Below, piece after piece: positions 42,285 to 52,185 of a stretch of 64,000 nucleotides of DNA. The stretch's first letter is position 1, and each line of letters starts with the position of its first letter. The stretch comes from an uncultured Prevotellaceae bacterium (GTDB lineage: Bacteria; Bacteroidota; Bacteroidia; Bacteroidales; Bacteroidaceae), in the NCBI GenBank assembly GCA_946415365.1, contig CAMKSE010000002.1, positions 266,610 to 330,609 of the forward strand. The letters are read 5' to 3'. A model generated the notes under the pieces. The model saw only the letters and a program-made list of their open reading frames with translations. It made no database searches and was not told where the DNA came from. A program made the translations under genes and the position numbers.

Positions 42285-44372
42285 ATGAAGAAAACAATAT
42301 TCATCCTGTCGCTGTTGTGCATAGGTATGACCCTGACAGCGCAGGACCATCATAAACATCACGGACATGTACACCCGTCAGACTCTACCGACGTATTCTT
42401 CCGTCACCTGAAACTCAATGAACTGGTGGTAACGGGCGTCACTGGCGACACAAAACTGAAGAACTCAACGGCTCCTATATCAATTGTTTCAGGTAAGGAA
42501 CTTAGACAGACAACCTCTACAAATATCATCGACGCCATTGCCAAGCAACCAGGTGTCTCGCAGATCACTACAGGCAGTGGCATCTCGAAGCCTATCATCC
42601 GCGGCCTCGGCTATAACCGAATCATCGTGATGGATGAAGGTGTGAGACAGGAAGGTCAGCAGTGGGGCGATGAGCACGGCATAGAAATAGACCCGCAAAA
42701 CGTGAATTCCGTAGAGATCCTGAAAGGTCCTGCATCACTGATGTACGGCAGCGATGCGATGGCCGGTGTACTGATTCTACACGGGGCTCCCATACTACCT
42801 GAAGGGGAGATGAAAGCTACCATCAGCACGGAATACCAAACAAACAACGGACTCTTTGATTACTCCCTGAACTTCGCAGGCCATCAAAAGGCCTTTGTCT
42901 GGGATGGCCGTTTCACAGACAAGATGGCCCATGCCTATAAGAACAAATACGATGGTTACGTGCCAGGTTCACAGTTCAAGGAACGTGCCGCCCGTCTGAT
43001 GTTTGGATTTAACGAGGCATGGGGACACAGCCATATAACGGGATCCATCTTCCACCAAACGCCAAGCATCATTGAGGGAGAGCGCGATGAGGGAACAGGA
43101 GAGTTGGAATGTACTACTGACGACATCAAGACCTACTCCAAGGCACTTCCTTTTCAGCAGATCTGGCATTACAAGGCTGTATGGGACAACTCTTTCAACC
43201 TTCCCAAGGGTTGGCTGAAGGCTATCTTTGGCTATCAGCAGAACCAGCGTCAGGAGTACGAAGAGAGTGCCGACGATTACGAGCTCTATTTCAAACTCCA
43301 CGCCATGACCTACGACATACGCTATCTCTCACAGGAATGGAATGGCTGGAAAATGTCTGGTGGCGTAAACGGCATGTGGCAGCAATCGCTGAATCTCGGA
43401 GAAGAGGCCCTTATACCCGAGTACAAACTCTTTGATATCGGAGGTTACGCCACCATCAGTAAGACCATGGACAACCTGACGCTGAATGGGGGGCTGCGCT
43501 ACGATAACCGGCATATCGACTTCCACTCCAGGAACTTTAGAAGCGTCTCTGGTAGCATCGGAGCCGTGTGGAACATCTGTCAGCATACGAACCTACGTCT
43601 GAACATCGCACGTGGTTTCCGTGCACCAAACATGAGCGAACTTGGCAGCGACGGTATCCACGAAGGCACACTGCGATATGAGATAGGCAATTCGGATCTG
43701 AAGCCTGAGTACAGTTGGCAAGCAGACCTCGGACTGGACTTCTCGTCAGAGTATATCTCCGCCCAAGTGGCCCTCTTTGCCAACCGCATCGAAAACTACA
43801 TCTTCTCCAAGCGTATCAACAAAGTGATGGAGGAAGGTTTCCACACCTATCAGTACACCCAGGGTGATGCCCGTCTGCTGGGTTTTGAGGCAGGCTTCGA
43901 CCTCCACCCCATCCACAGAGTTCACTTCCAGAACACATTCTCCTATGTTGACGCCCAGCAGATGAACACCAGTGAAGATGTCAAATACCTGCCAATGACA
44001 CCTGCCCCACGCTGGACCTCTGAGTTAAAATATGAAATCACCCACCATGGGCATACGATGTTCAACAATGCCTATATGGCATTAGGTATGGAGTGTAACC
44101 TGGCACAGAACCATTATTATAAGGTGGATGATACTGAGACACGCACACCAAGCTATACGCTGCTGAGCCTTTCGGCTGGCACAGACCTGAATATCCACAA
44201 GAAGAAGGTGGCAGAACTCTATGTCACTGCCGACAACCTGTTGGACTGCGCCTATCAGAACCACCTGAGCCGTTTGAAGTATTGTGACATCAACAACGCA
44301 ACTGGCCGTCAGGGGGTCTTTAATATGGGAAGGAACATCGTATTTAAAGCGATAATTCCGATTGAACTTTAA
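42285..44372 (+). CDS. TonB-dependent receptor, ZnuD-like metal uptake type
   Basis: 695 residues with a signal peptide (IFILSLLCIGMTLTAQ). The mature N-terminus is histidine-rich (DHHKHHGHVH). A TonB-box-like LNELVVTGV is followed by a plug with GVSQITTGSGISKPIIRGLG and ASLMYGSDAMAGV, then the beta-barrel ending FKAIIPIEL. It lacks the SusC-type N-terminal domain. Short length and histidine clusters recall zinc receptor ZnuD. Metal specificity is inferred from His content and the neighbouring His/Cys-rich protein. Confidence 0.85.
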   Translation: MKKTIFILSLLCIGMTLTAQDHHKHHGHVHPSDSTDVFFRHLKLNELVVTGVTGDTKLKNSTAPISIVSGKELRQTTSTNIIDAIAKQPGVSQITTGSGISKPIIRGLGYNRIIVMDEGVRQEGQQWGDEHGIEIDPQNVNSVEILKGPASLMYGSDAMAGVLILHGAPILPEGEMKATISTEYQTNNGLFDYSLNFAGHQKAFVWDGRFTDKMAHAYKNKYDGYVPGSQFKERAARLMFGFNEAWGHSHITGSIFHQTPSIIEGERDEGTGELECTTDDIKTYSKALPFQQIWHYKAVWDNSFNLPKGWLKAIFGYQQNQRQEYEESADDYELYFKLHAMTYDIRYLSQEWNGWKMSGGVNGMWQQSLNLGEEALIPEYKLFDIGGYATISKTMDNLTLNGGLRYDNRHIDFHSRNFRSVSGSIGAVWNICQHTNLRLNIARGFRAPNMSELGSDGIHEGTLRYEIGNSDLKPEYSWQADLGLDFSSEYISAQVALFANRIENYIFSKRINKVMEEGFHTYQYTQGDARLLGFEAGFDLHPIHRVHFQNTFSYVDAQQMNTSEDVKYLPMTPAPRWTSELKYEITHHGHTMFNNAYMALGMECNLAQNHYYKVDDTETRTPSYTLLSLSAGTDLNIHKKKVAELYVTADNLLDCAYQNHLSRLKYCDINNATGRQGVFNMGRNIVFKAIIPIEL

Positions 44373-44376
44373 TGAT

Positions 44377-44402
44377 AATGCCTCGCCGATTGGCGAGGCA
44401 TT
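44377..44402. terminator. Bidirectional terminator between the TonB receptor gene and alaS
   Basis: An 11-bp perfect stem (AATGCCTCGCC, loop GATT) sits between the two convergent stop codons. A/T-rich sequence on each side gives U-rich ends in both directions. Confidence 0.85.
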
Positions 44403-44410
44403 TATTGTAT

Positions 44411-47083
44411 TCAGAGGTTTGCTAATTCCACTACTTTGTCGATGGCAGCGGAGAGACCATCAGGGTTCTTGCCGCCTGCAGAAGCGAAGTGGGGCTGTCC
44501 GCCACCGCCTCCCTGCATCAGTTTTGCAGCCTCACGAACCAACTGACCAGCATTAAGTCCGTGATCCTTCACCATATCATCGCTAAGCATCACGTTCAAC
44601 AACGGCTTGTTGTCGAAAATAGTGCCAACAACACAGAGCAGATTCTCTGGGTGCTGCTCACGAATCTTGAATACCAGATCCTTGGCAGCATTCGGCATCA
44701 TATTGAACTTACCAGTAATCACAGTCACACCATTCACATTACGAGCCTTGCTGACGAGTTCGTGGGCGAGGTTCTGCACGCGCTGAGCCTGGAACTGTTC
44801 AATCTCCTTCTTCATAGAGTCGTGCTCCTCGATATACTTCTGGATGACGCCTTGCAGGTCCTTGGCATTGTTGAAGAATGCCTTCACAGCACGCAGCGAG
44901 TCCTCCGTATGATAGATCAGCTCCTCGCACTCCTTGCCTGTCTTGGCCTCGATACGACGGATACCTGCTGCCACACTGCTCTCAGCGATGATCTTGAAGA
45001 AGCCGATCTTACCCGTAGCCTTCGCATGGATACCACCACAGAACTCGCACGAGGGGCCGAAGCGAACCACACGGACCTTATCGCCATACTTCTCGCCAAA
45101 GAGAGCGATGGCACCGAGTTTCTTGGCTTCATCAAAGGGCACCTCGCGATGCTCGTCGAGAGGAATATCCTGACGAATCATGTCGTTGACCATGCGCTCC
45201 ACCTGACGCAGTTCTTCATCCGTTACTTTCTGGAAGTGGGAGAAGTCAAATCGCAGGGTATCCGAAGAGACGAAGGAACCCTTCTGTTCCACATGGTCTC
45301 CAAGTACCTGCTTCAGTGCATAATCGAGCAGGTGGGTAGCCGTGTGGTTGGCAGCAGAAGCATTGCGCTTGTCTGTATCAACACAGGCCATGAATTGAGC
45401 TGTGGGATCCTTTGGAAGCTGTTTCACGATATGCACCGTCTGGTTGTTCTCACGCTTGGAGTCGATAATATCGATGGTCTCAGCCTCGTTGCAGATGACG
45501 CCACAGTCACCTACCTGACCACCCATCTCACCATAGAACGGTGTATAGTCGAGCACTAACTCGTAGAATTCGTTCTTCTTCTGAGTCACCTTTCTATAAC
45601 GGAGGATATGGCACTCATATTCCGTATAGTCGTAACCCACGAACTGCTGTTCGCCCTGAGCCAACTCCGTCCAATCTGAATTCTCTACGGCAGCGGCATT
45701 ACGGGCACGCTCCTTCTGCTTCTGCATCTCAACATTGAACTGCTCCTCGTTGACAGTAAAGCCGTTCTCACGACAAATGAGTTCCGTCAAGTCAAGGGGG
45801 AATCCATAGGTGTCGAAGAGACGGAAGGCCTGCACGCCGCTCAACTCCTTCTCACCTTTACGCTTCATCTCCTCCATCGCATCGTTCAGCATACCGATTC
45901 CCTTGTCGAGGGTGCGCAGGAAAGAGTCCTCCTCCTCCTTCATCACCTTCGAGATCAGTTGCTGCTGAGCCTTCAACTCAGGGAAAGCATCGCCCATTTC
46001 ATATACCAATGTCGGCACGAGTTTGTAGAGGAACGACTCCTTTTGTCCAAGGAAAGTATAGGCGTAACGGACTGCACGACGCAGAATACGACGGATGACA
46101 TAGCCTGCCTTAGCGTTTGAAGGCAGCTGACCGTCAGCAATAGAGAAGCTGACCGCCCTCAAATGATCAGCGCAGACACGCATAGCCACGTTGATCTGCT
46201 CCTGAGAACTAGGATTACTAGTAGTACTCGTTTGACCAGCCTCTTCCTCGAAGGTTGTATATTTCAGACCCGTAATCTGTTCCTCGGCCTTGATAATCGG
46301 CTGGAAGATGTCTGTATCATAGTTCGAGTGCTTTCCCTGAAGCATGCGGACGAGGCGCTCGAAGCCCATGCCGGTATCAATCACATTCATGCCCAACTTC
46401 TCAAGCGAGCCGTCAGCCTTACGGTTAAACTGCATGAACACCAGGTTCCATATCTCAATCACCTGAGGATCGTCTTTGTTCACCAAATCGCGACCGCTTA
46501 TGCCTGATGCTTTACGCTGCTCAGGGGTACGGCTGTCGACATGAATCTCAGAACAGGGGCCACAGGGACCTGTATCGCCCATCTCCCAGAAATTGTCGTG
46601 CTTATTGCCGTTGATAATATGATCAGCAGGCACATGCTTGGCCCAATAACTGGCAGCTTCGTCATCGCGAGGAATATTTTCCTCGGGCGAACCCTCGAAG
46701 ACCGTCACATAAAGATCTTCCGGATTCAGTTTCAGCACATCCACGAGATACTCCCAGGCCATATCGATGGCGCCCTCCTTAAAGTAGTCGCCGAATGACC
46801 AGTTGCCCAGCATCTCGAACATCGTGTGGTGGTAAGTGTCGTGTCCCACCTCTTCCAGATCGTTGTGCTTGCCGCTGACACGGAGACACTTTTGGGTGTC
46901 CGCACGTCTGCGGGGCTCTGGGTCACGCGTTCCTAATATGATATCCTTCCACTGGTTCATGCCCGCGTTGGTGAACATCAGCGTGGGGTCGTCCTTGATA
47001 ACCATAGGGGCAGAGGGCACGATAGCGTGCTGCTTCGACTCAAAAAACTTCTTGAATGAGTCACGGATCTCGTTTGCTGTCAT
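44411..47083 (-). CDS. alaS: Alanyl-tRNA synthetase
   Basis: 890 residues. It charges tRNA-Ala and edits mischarged Ser/Gly. The class II catalytic domain has [12 protein letters not shown] and the motif 2 region with [13 protein letters not shown]. The editing domain carries the zinc ligands HTATH (near 578) and CGGIH (near 680). A C-terminal oligomerisation region ends with the glycine-rich [18 protein letters not shown] small Thr/Ser insert ([13 protein letters not shown]) comes from a repeat at 46207-46236. The ATG at 47083 is chosen from the conserved [14 protein letters not shown]. Confidence 0.96.
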   Translation of the reverse strand: MTANEIRDSFKKFFESKQHAIVPSAPMVIKDDPTLMFTNAGMNQWKDIILGTRDPEPRRRADTQKCLRVSGKHNDLEEVGHDTYHHTMFEMLGNWSFGDYFKEGAIDMAWEYLVDVLKLNPEDLYVTVFEGSPEENIPRDDEAASYWAKHVPADHIINGNKHDNFWEMGDTGPCGPCSEIHVDSRTPEQRKASGISGRDLVNKDDPQVIEIWNLVFMQFNRKADGSLEKLGMNVIDTGMGFERLVRMLQGKHSNYDTDIFQPIIKAEEQITGLKYTTFEEEAGQTSTTSNPSSQEQINVAMRVCADHLRAVSFSIADGQLPSNAKAGYVIRRILRRAVRYAYTFLGQKESFLYKLVPTLVYEMGDAFPELKAQQQLISKVMKEEEDSFLRTLDKGIGMLNDAMEEMKRKGEKELSGVQAFRLFDTYGFPLDLTELICRENGFTVNEEQFNVEMQKQKERARNAAAVENSDWTELAQGEQQFVGYDYTEYECHILRYRKVTQKKNEFYELVLDYTPFYGEMGGQVGDCGVICNEAETIDIIDSKRENNQTVHIVKQLPKDPTAQFMACVDTDKRNASAANHTATHLLDYALKQVLGDHVEQKGSFVSSDTLRFDFSHFQKVTDEELRQVERMVNDMIRQDIPLDEHREVPFDEAKKLGAIALFGEKYGDKVRVVRFGPSCEFCGGIHAKATGKIGFFKIIAESSVAAGIRRIEAKTGKECEELIYHTEDSLRAVKAFFNNAKDLQGVIQKYIEEHDSMKKEIEQFQAQRVQNLAHELVSKARNVNGVTVITGKFNMMPNAAKDLVFKIREQHPENLLCVVGTIFDNKPLLNVMLSDDMVKDHGLNAGQLVREAAKLMQGGGGGQPHFASAGGKNPDGLSAAIDKVVELANL
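46207..46236. repeat. ACTAGT-type repeat inside alaS
   Basis: A short stretch built of CTAGTA/ACTCGT-like units encodes [10 protein letters not shown]. It resembles the repeat inside surE (33476-33512). Confidence 0.6.
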
Positions 47084-47120
47084 ATGTTTTATGTGATTAT
47101 ACCTTTTACTATTTGGCGTG

Positions 47121-47152
47121 CAAAGGTAAGTCTTTTTCCTGAGATAACCAAA
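47121..47152 (-). promoter_or_regulatory. alaS promoter
   Basis: On the minus strand, -33 TTTG (47149-47152) and -7 TACCTTTG (47121-47128) are 20 nt apart. The ATG is 37 nt downstream. Confidence 0.8.
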
Positions 47153-47244
47153 GGTTATCACGCTTTTTTCAACAAAGGGCAGAATGACCGCTCATCAAAA
47201 CGCAAAAAAAAACTTAATTCATCGTTATTCTCACCGAAAATGAT

Positions 47245-47252
47245 TACCTTTG
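47245..47252 (+). promoter_or_regulatory. parC promoter, -7 box
   Basis: TACCTTTG, 27 nt before the ATG. No clear -33. Confidence 0.65.
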
Positions 47253-47279
47253 CAGCAGAAAAGCTAAAGACCCATAAGA

Positions 47280-49997
47280 ATGGACGACGAAATCAAGGAC
47301 GACGAGATTTTGGAACAGCAGGAGTCGGAAGGCCAGCAAGAAGGTCACTCCGACTACAAACCCGTGAACCGCTTCGATGCCACTGCAGTACATCATCTGA
47401 GCGGCATGTACCAGAACTGGTTTCTGGATTATGCCAGTTATAGTATTCTCGACCGTGCCGTTCCTCACATCGAAGACGGCCTGAAGCCTGTACAGCGCCG
47501 TATATTGCACTCGATGAAGCGCATGGACGACGGCAGATATAATAAAGTGGCAAATATCGTTGGACATACCATGCAGTTCCATCCACATGGCGACGCCTCT
47601 ATCGGCGACGCCCTTGTGCAGATGGGACAAAAGGAATTGCTCATCGACACACAAGGAAACTGGGGAAACATCCTGACAGGTTCAAGTGCCGCTGCACCAC
47701 GATACATAGAGGCCAGACTATCGAAGTTTGCCCTTGATACTGTGTTCAATCCCAAGACCACAGAGTGGAAGATGTCGTACGACGGCAGAAATAAGGAGCC
47801 AATCACATTGCCTGTGAAATTCCCATTGCTCCTGGCACAAGGTGCTGAAGGTATCGCCGTAGGACTATCAACCAAGATCCTGCCCCACAACTTCTGCGAG
47901 ATCTGCGATGCAGCTATCGCCTATCTCCACGACCAGCCCTTCCATCTCTATCCCGACTTCCCGACTTCCGGTTCCATCGACGTATCGAAATACAACGACG
48001 GCCAACGGGGAGGATCGGTGAAGGTGCGTGCAAAGATTGAGAAGATTGACCAGAAGACACTCGTCATCCGTGAGATTCCCTTCTCCAAGACCTCCGAGAC
48101 CCTACAGGACTCCATAGTCCGTGCCGTTGAGAAAGGCAAGATAAAGGCCCGTAAGGTAGAGGACCTGACGGCTGCCAACGTGGAGATACAAGTGCATCTG
48201 GCTCCAGGCGTCTCATCGGATAAGACCATCGACGCCCTCTACGCTTTTACTGATTGTGAGATCAGTATCTCGCCAAACTGTTGCGTGATTGAGGATAATA
48301 AGCCTAAATTCCTCACTGTCAGCGACGTGCTGCGCCACTCGACAGACCGCACAAAAGACCTGATTCGTCAGGAATTGGAAATCCGCAAGAACGAGCTTCT
48401 GGAGCAATACCACTTCCAGTCGTTAGAGAAAATCTTCATCGAGGAGCGAATCTATAAGGACAAGAAGTTCGAACAGGCACCGACGCTTGATGCCGTTTGC
48501 GAGCATATCGATGAACGACTGACGCCCTACTACCCCACCCTCGTCCGTGAGGTGACTAAGGACGACATCCTTAAACTGCTGGAAATCAGAATGCAGCGCA
48601 TACTGAAGTTCAGCAAGGACAAGGCCGACGAACTGATGGCCCGCATCAAAGCAGAGATTGAGGAGATAGACCGCGACTTGGCTAACCTCACAGAAGTGAC
48701 CGCCAATTGGTTCCAGTTCCTCAAGGACAAATACGGCAAGGACCATCCTCGCCTGACGGAAATCCGCAATTTCGACACCATTGAGGCTTCAAAGGTGGCA
48801 GAAGCAAACCAGAAACTTTACATTAACCGTACTGACGGGTTCATCGGTACAGGACTGAAAAAGGACGAATTCGTATGCAACTGCTCCGACCTTGACGATA
48901 TCATCATCTTCTTTAAAGATGGAAAATATAAGGTGATTCGCGTGGCGGAGAAGATGTTCGTAGGCAAGAATGTGCTCTATCTTAGCGTTTTCAAGAAGAA
49001 CGACGCTCGCACTACCTACAACACCGTCTACCGCGACGGCAAGAAGGGCTTCTGCTATATCAAGCGTTTCAACGTAACAAGCATCACCCGCGACAAAGAA
49101 TACGATCTGACGCAGGGAACGCCAGGATCGAAAGTGATGTACTTCTCCTCCAACCCTAACGGCGAGGCGGAAATCATCAAGGTGACCCTTGATCCAAATC
49201 CGAAACTCAAGAAGATTTTCGTAGACAAGGATTTCTCTGAAGTCATCATCAAAGGGCGCACGTCGAAAGGTAATCTGCTGACGAAGTTTCCCGTCCATCG
49301 TATCGGATTGAAGAGTCACGGGCACTCCACCCTCGGAGGCCGGAAAGTGTGGTACGACCCCGATGTAAACCGTCTGAACTACGACGAGCACGGCCAGCTA
49401 CTGGGTGAGTTCTACACAGAAGACCAGATTCTTGTAGTACTGAAAAACGGTGAGTGCTACCTCTCGAACTTCGACCTTAACAACCATTACGAGGATAATA
49501 TTCTTCGTATTGAGAAATACACCGCCGACAAGGTTTGGACTGCCATCCTCTACGATGCTGACAATCAAGGATATCCGTATATGAAACGTTTCCTGATGGA
49601 TGCCACGAAAAAGAAGCAGAACTGGTTATCGGAGAACCCCGCCTCACAACTCATCCTACTGACGGATACTGCATACCCGCTCATCAAGGTAACCTACGGC
49701 GGTGTCGACGAGTTCCGCGGCTCTGAGGAAATCGATGCTGAGCAGTTTATTGCCGTCAAAGGATATAAGGCAAAAGGCAAGCGACTGACAACTTGGCAGA
49801 TTGAGAGCATCGAGGAATTGCCTCCTGTTCGCTTCCCAGAAGTACCAGAAGAGCCTGAGGCACCTGAAGAAGCAGAGGTCGAGGAAGATCCAGACACTCA
49901 GGACAATCCTGATACGCAGGATATCTTGGAGGAGAATTCCAAACCCCAGAAACGTCAGCCACAGGAAGAACTAAGACTGTTCGACGATGAAGAATAG
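47280..49997 (+). CDS. parC: DNA topoisomerase IV subunit A
   Basis: 905 residues. The breakage-reunion domain has the catalytic Tyr142 in AAPRYIEA and a quinolone-determining region HPHGDASIGDAL. The C-terminal beta-pinwheel lacks a recognisable GyrA box, which points to ParC rather than GyrA. Acidic tails occur at both ends (DDEIKDDEILEQQESEG; VPEEPEAPEEAEVEEDPD). With ParE it unlinks replicated chromosomes. The stop overlaps the next gene by 11 nt. Confidence 0.9.
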   Translation: MDDEIKDDEILEQQESEGQQEGHSDYKPVNRFDATAVHHLSGMYQNWFLDYASYSILDRAVPHIEDGLKPVQRRILHSMKRMDDGRYNKVANIVGHTMQFHPHGDASIGDALVQMGQKELLIDTQGNWGNILTGSSAAAPRYIEARLSKFALDTVFNPKTTEWKMSYDGRNKEPITLPVKFPLLLAQGAEGIAVGLSTKILPHNFCEICDAAIAYLHDQPFHLYPDFPTSGSIDVSKYNDGQRGGSVKVRAKIEKIDQKTLVIREIPFSKTSETLQDSIVRAVEKGKIKARKVEDLTAANVEIQVHLAPGVSSDKTIDALYAFTDCEISISPNCCVIEDNKPKFLTVSDVLRHSTDRTKDLIRQELEIRKNELLEQYHFQSLEKIFIEERIYKDKKFEQAPTLDAVCEHIDERLTPYYPTLVREVTKDDILKLLEIRMQRILKFSKDKADELMARIKAEIEEIDRDLANLTEVTANWFQFLKDKYGKDHPRLTEIRNFDTIEASKVAEANQKLYINRTDGFIGTGLKKDEFVCNCSDLDDIIIFFKDGKYKVIRVAEKMFVGKNVLYLSVFKKNDARTTYNTVYRDGKKGFCYIKRFNVTSITRDKEYDLTQGTPGSKVMYFSSNPNGEAEIIKVTLDPNPKLKKIFVDKDFSEVIIKGRTSKGNLLTKFPVHRIGLKSHGHSTLGGRKVWYDPDVNRLNYDEHGQLLGEFYTEDQILVVLKNGECYLSNFDLNNHYEDNILRIEKYTADKVWTAILYDADNQGYPYMKRFLMDATKKKQNWLSENPASQLILLTDTAYPLIKVTYGGVDEFRGSEEIDAEQFIAVKGYKAKGKRLTTWQIESIEELPPVRFPEVPEEPEAPEEAEVEEDPDTQDNPDTQDILEENSKPQKRQPQEELRLFDDEE

Positions 49998-50754
49998 GCT
50001 CATATCACTGCTCATAGCCCTGACGCCCTTGGTATCCCAAGCCCAGGAGCCCACCTCAACACACATGATCGGAGTCGGGAACTCTCGTATTCTCGACACA
50101 TACATCACGCAAGAGAAGTTCTCTGGCATAGGCTTTTCCTATCTATATATTAAGGAACGCGCAAAGCCTGTCAAGCGGTGGAACAGTATTATTGAGCATG
50201 AGATCGACCTCTCGTCAACCAAGGACAGAAGCGAAGATGCCCATGCACTGGAAGGCAACTATAACCTCTACTGGGGCCGGTACCGCCAGTGGCAGTGCTT
50301 TGGCGACCGCTTACTGCTCCAGGCAGGAGCACTCGCCAATGCCAACCTTGGCTTCATCTACGACATGACCAGTTCGAACAACCCAGCTCAGGCAAGGCTC
50401 AGTTTGAATCTGATGCCTGCAGCCGTCGCAACATACCGCTTCCCCTTGTTCCGACAACAGTTCAGCCTACGCTACGAACTGAACGTTCCTTTGGTTGGAG
50501 TAATGTTCAGCCCGAACTATGGCCAGTCGTATTATGAGATCTTCAACCGAGGAATCTATGATCATAACATCGTGCCTACAACTTTCATCAGTGCCCCCAC
50601 TTTCCGCCAGATGCTGACCATCGACTGGAATGCTGGGAAGAACTGTTCACTGAGGATAGGCTATCTCGGCAATTATCAGCAGGCTCAAGTTAACAACCTG
50701 AAGCAGCATATATATGCCCATCGCGTGATGATTGGCATCGTCATGAAAAGGTAA
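49987..50754 (+). CDS. DUF3316-family outer-membrane protein
   Basis: 255 residues with a signal peptide (LISLLIALTPLVSQAQ). Alternating strands and a final RVMIGIVMKR suggest a small beta-barrel. The THMIGVGNSRILDTYITQEK start matches DUF3316, a Bacteroidetes-only family of unknown function. It begins inside the end of parC, so the two may be translationally coupled. Confidence 0.75.
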   Translation: MKNRLISLLIALTPLVSQAQEPTSTHMIGVGNSRILDTYITQEKFSGIGFSYLYIKERAKPVKRWNSIIEHEIDLSSTKDRSEDAHALEGNYNLYWGRYRQWQCFGDRLLLQAGALANANLGFIYDMTSSNNPAQARLSLNLMPAAVATYRFPLFRQQFSLRYELNVPLVGVMFSPNYGQSYYEIFNRGIYDHNIVPTTFISAPTFRQMLTIDWNAGKNCSLRIGYLGNYQQAQVNNLKQHIYAHRVMIGIVMKR

Positions 50755-50880
50755 AAAGCAAATAGGCAAAAGAGTAAAACTGGAATAAGGTAACCAATGA
50801 ATACATATCGTCAACATCATATCCGGCAGAAGGCAAAGGCGTTAGCCATTTTACCCATTTACCTTCTTACCCTCTTTCTT
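50747..50880. repeat. Imperfect inverted mini-repeats around the S41 gene start
   Basis: A GGTAAAAAG-type stretch (50747-50785) before the ATG and a TTTACC-type stretch (50846-50880) after it are approximate reverse complements with several mismatches and gaps. The second codes for the signal-peptide core. Confidence 0.55.
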
Positions 50881-51843
50881 TTCTCCTGCGTCGACGAGGA
50901 GGAGTTTCCCGACACTGCCAAAGGAAACTTCGAGGCACTCTGGAAAATTATTGACGAACACTACTGTTTCTTCGACTACAAACAGCATGAATACGGCCTG
51001 GATTGGAACAATATTTATAATATATATAAGGTACGCGCGAGAGAAGATGCCGATAAGTACCAATTGTTTGAAGTGCTTACCGACATGCTAGGAGAACTGC
51101 GAGACGGTCACGTGAACCTCTACTCTTCTTTTGACAATGGACGCTATTGGAACTGGCACGAGGACTATCCCGCGAATTTTAGTGACACTCTGCAACGGAA
51201 ATACCTCGGCACAGACTATCGTATCGCATCAAGTATGCGCTACCGAATCCTTGACGATAATATCGGCTATATATATTGCGGGAGCTTCTCAAACCCTATC
51301 GGCGACAGTGGACTTAACGAGATCCTACGATATTTTGCCTTCTGCAACGGACTTATCATAGACCTACGCGGCAACGGAGGCGGTAATCTAACCAATGCGG
51401 AGCAGTTTGCAGCACGCTTCTGCAACGAAAAGACGTTAGTAGGTTATATTCAGCATAAAACGGGAAAGGGGCACAACGACTTTTCCGATATGGAGCCGCA
51501 ATATATAGAACCTTCTGCAAACCTCAGATGGCAAAAAGCTGTAATCATTCTTACAAACCGTGAGGTTTTCAGTGCAGCCAACGACTTTGTGAAATACATG
51601 AAATGTTTCCCGAACGTAAAAACGGTGGGTGATAAGACTGGCGGTGGAGGAGGAATGCCCTTTACCAGTTCACTGCCAAACGGATGGACTGTGCGCTTCT
51701 CTGCCTGCCCCTCCTATGATAAGAATCGCCAGCAAGTAGAGTTCGGCATATCACCAGACTATACAGTCAGTCTGACAAACGAGGATTTCCTTCAAGGAAA
51801 GGATTCACTGATAGAATTTGCACGAAAACTTTTGGCAGATTGA
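50797..51843 (+). CDS. S41-family peptidase lipoprotein
   Basis: 348 residues. The lipobox FLFSC predicts a lipid anchor. The Tail-specific protease fold is visible: GNFEALWKIIDEHYCFFDYK, GHVNLYSSF, LIIDLRGNGGGN and the nucleophile Ser259 in REVFSAANDF. No PDZ domain is evident, as in short Bacteroidetes S41 proteins. The signal-peptide core (ILPIYLLTLFLFSC) is coded by a pyrimidine-rich repeat that is the approximate reverse complement of the purine-rich repeat before the ATG. Confidence 0.85.
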   Translation: MNTYRQHHIRQKAKALAILPIYLLTLFLFSCVDEEEFPDTAKGNFEALWKIIDEHYCFFDYKQHEYGLDWNNIYNIYKVRAREDADKYQLFEVLTDMLGELRDGHVNLYSSFDNGRYWNWHEDYPANFSDTLQRKYLGTDYRIASSMRYRILDDNIGYIYCGSFSNPIGDSGLNEILRYFAFCNGLIIDLRGNGGGNLTNAEQFAARFCNEKTLVGYIQHKTGKGHNDFSDMEPQYIEPSANLRWQKAVIILTNREVFSAANDFVKYMKCFPNVKTVGDKTGGGGGMPFTSSLPNGWTVRFSACPSYDKNRQQVEFGISPDYTVSLTNEDFLQGKDSLIEFARKLLAD

Positions 51844-51862
51844 AATATTATTCGTACCTTTG
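51831..51862 (+). promoter_or_regulatory. tRNA-Leu promoter
   Basis: A -33 TTTG (51831-51834) inside the end of the S41 gene and a -7 TACCTTTG (51855-51862) are 20 nt apart. Confidence 0.8.
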
Positions 51863-51905
51863 CAGCCGTTTTGGGTCAGAAAGCCCGAATACAGAGCGTT
51901 CTTAC

Positions 51906-51987
51906 GCGCTTGTGGCGGAATTGGTAGACGCGCCAGACTTAGGATCTGGTGTCTCACGACGTGCAGGTTCGAGTCCTGTCAGGCGCA
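51906..51987 (+). tRNA. tRNA-Leu (anticodon TAG)
   Basis: 82 nt. Acceptor GCGCTTG pairs with CAGGCGC (one G-U). The anticodon stem CCAGA/TCTGG holds CTTAGGA with anticodon TAG. A variable arm of class II type and T-arm GCAGGTTCGAGTCCTGT follow. The discriminator is A and CCA is not encoded. A lone tRNA with its own promoter. Confidence 0.96.
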
Positions 51988-52085
51988 CAGAACGTAAAAA
52001 AAGACAAAAAATGTTGAATAACATACCATAAACATGCGATTTTGGCAGAAAAATGAGGTTTTTGATAAAAAAAATTAAATTTTTC

Positions 52086-52116
52086 TTGCATAATTAGAAT
52101 TATTTACCTAACTTTG
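52086..52116 (+). promoter_or_regulatory. Promoter of the coiled-coil lipoprotein/ompA unit
   Basis: A -33 TTG (52086-52088) and -7 TAACTTTG (52109-52116) have 20 nt spacing. TTTTCTTGCATAATT (52081-52095) is identical to the same region of the HU promoter. Confidence 0.85.
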
Positions 52117-52185
52117 TCACCGATTTATATAAATACATAACGTGATATATCAATAATAAATGTTTAATTATAATTTTAAGTTCAA

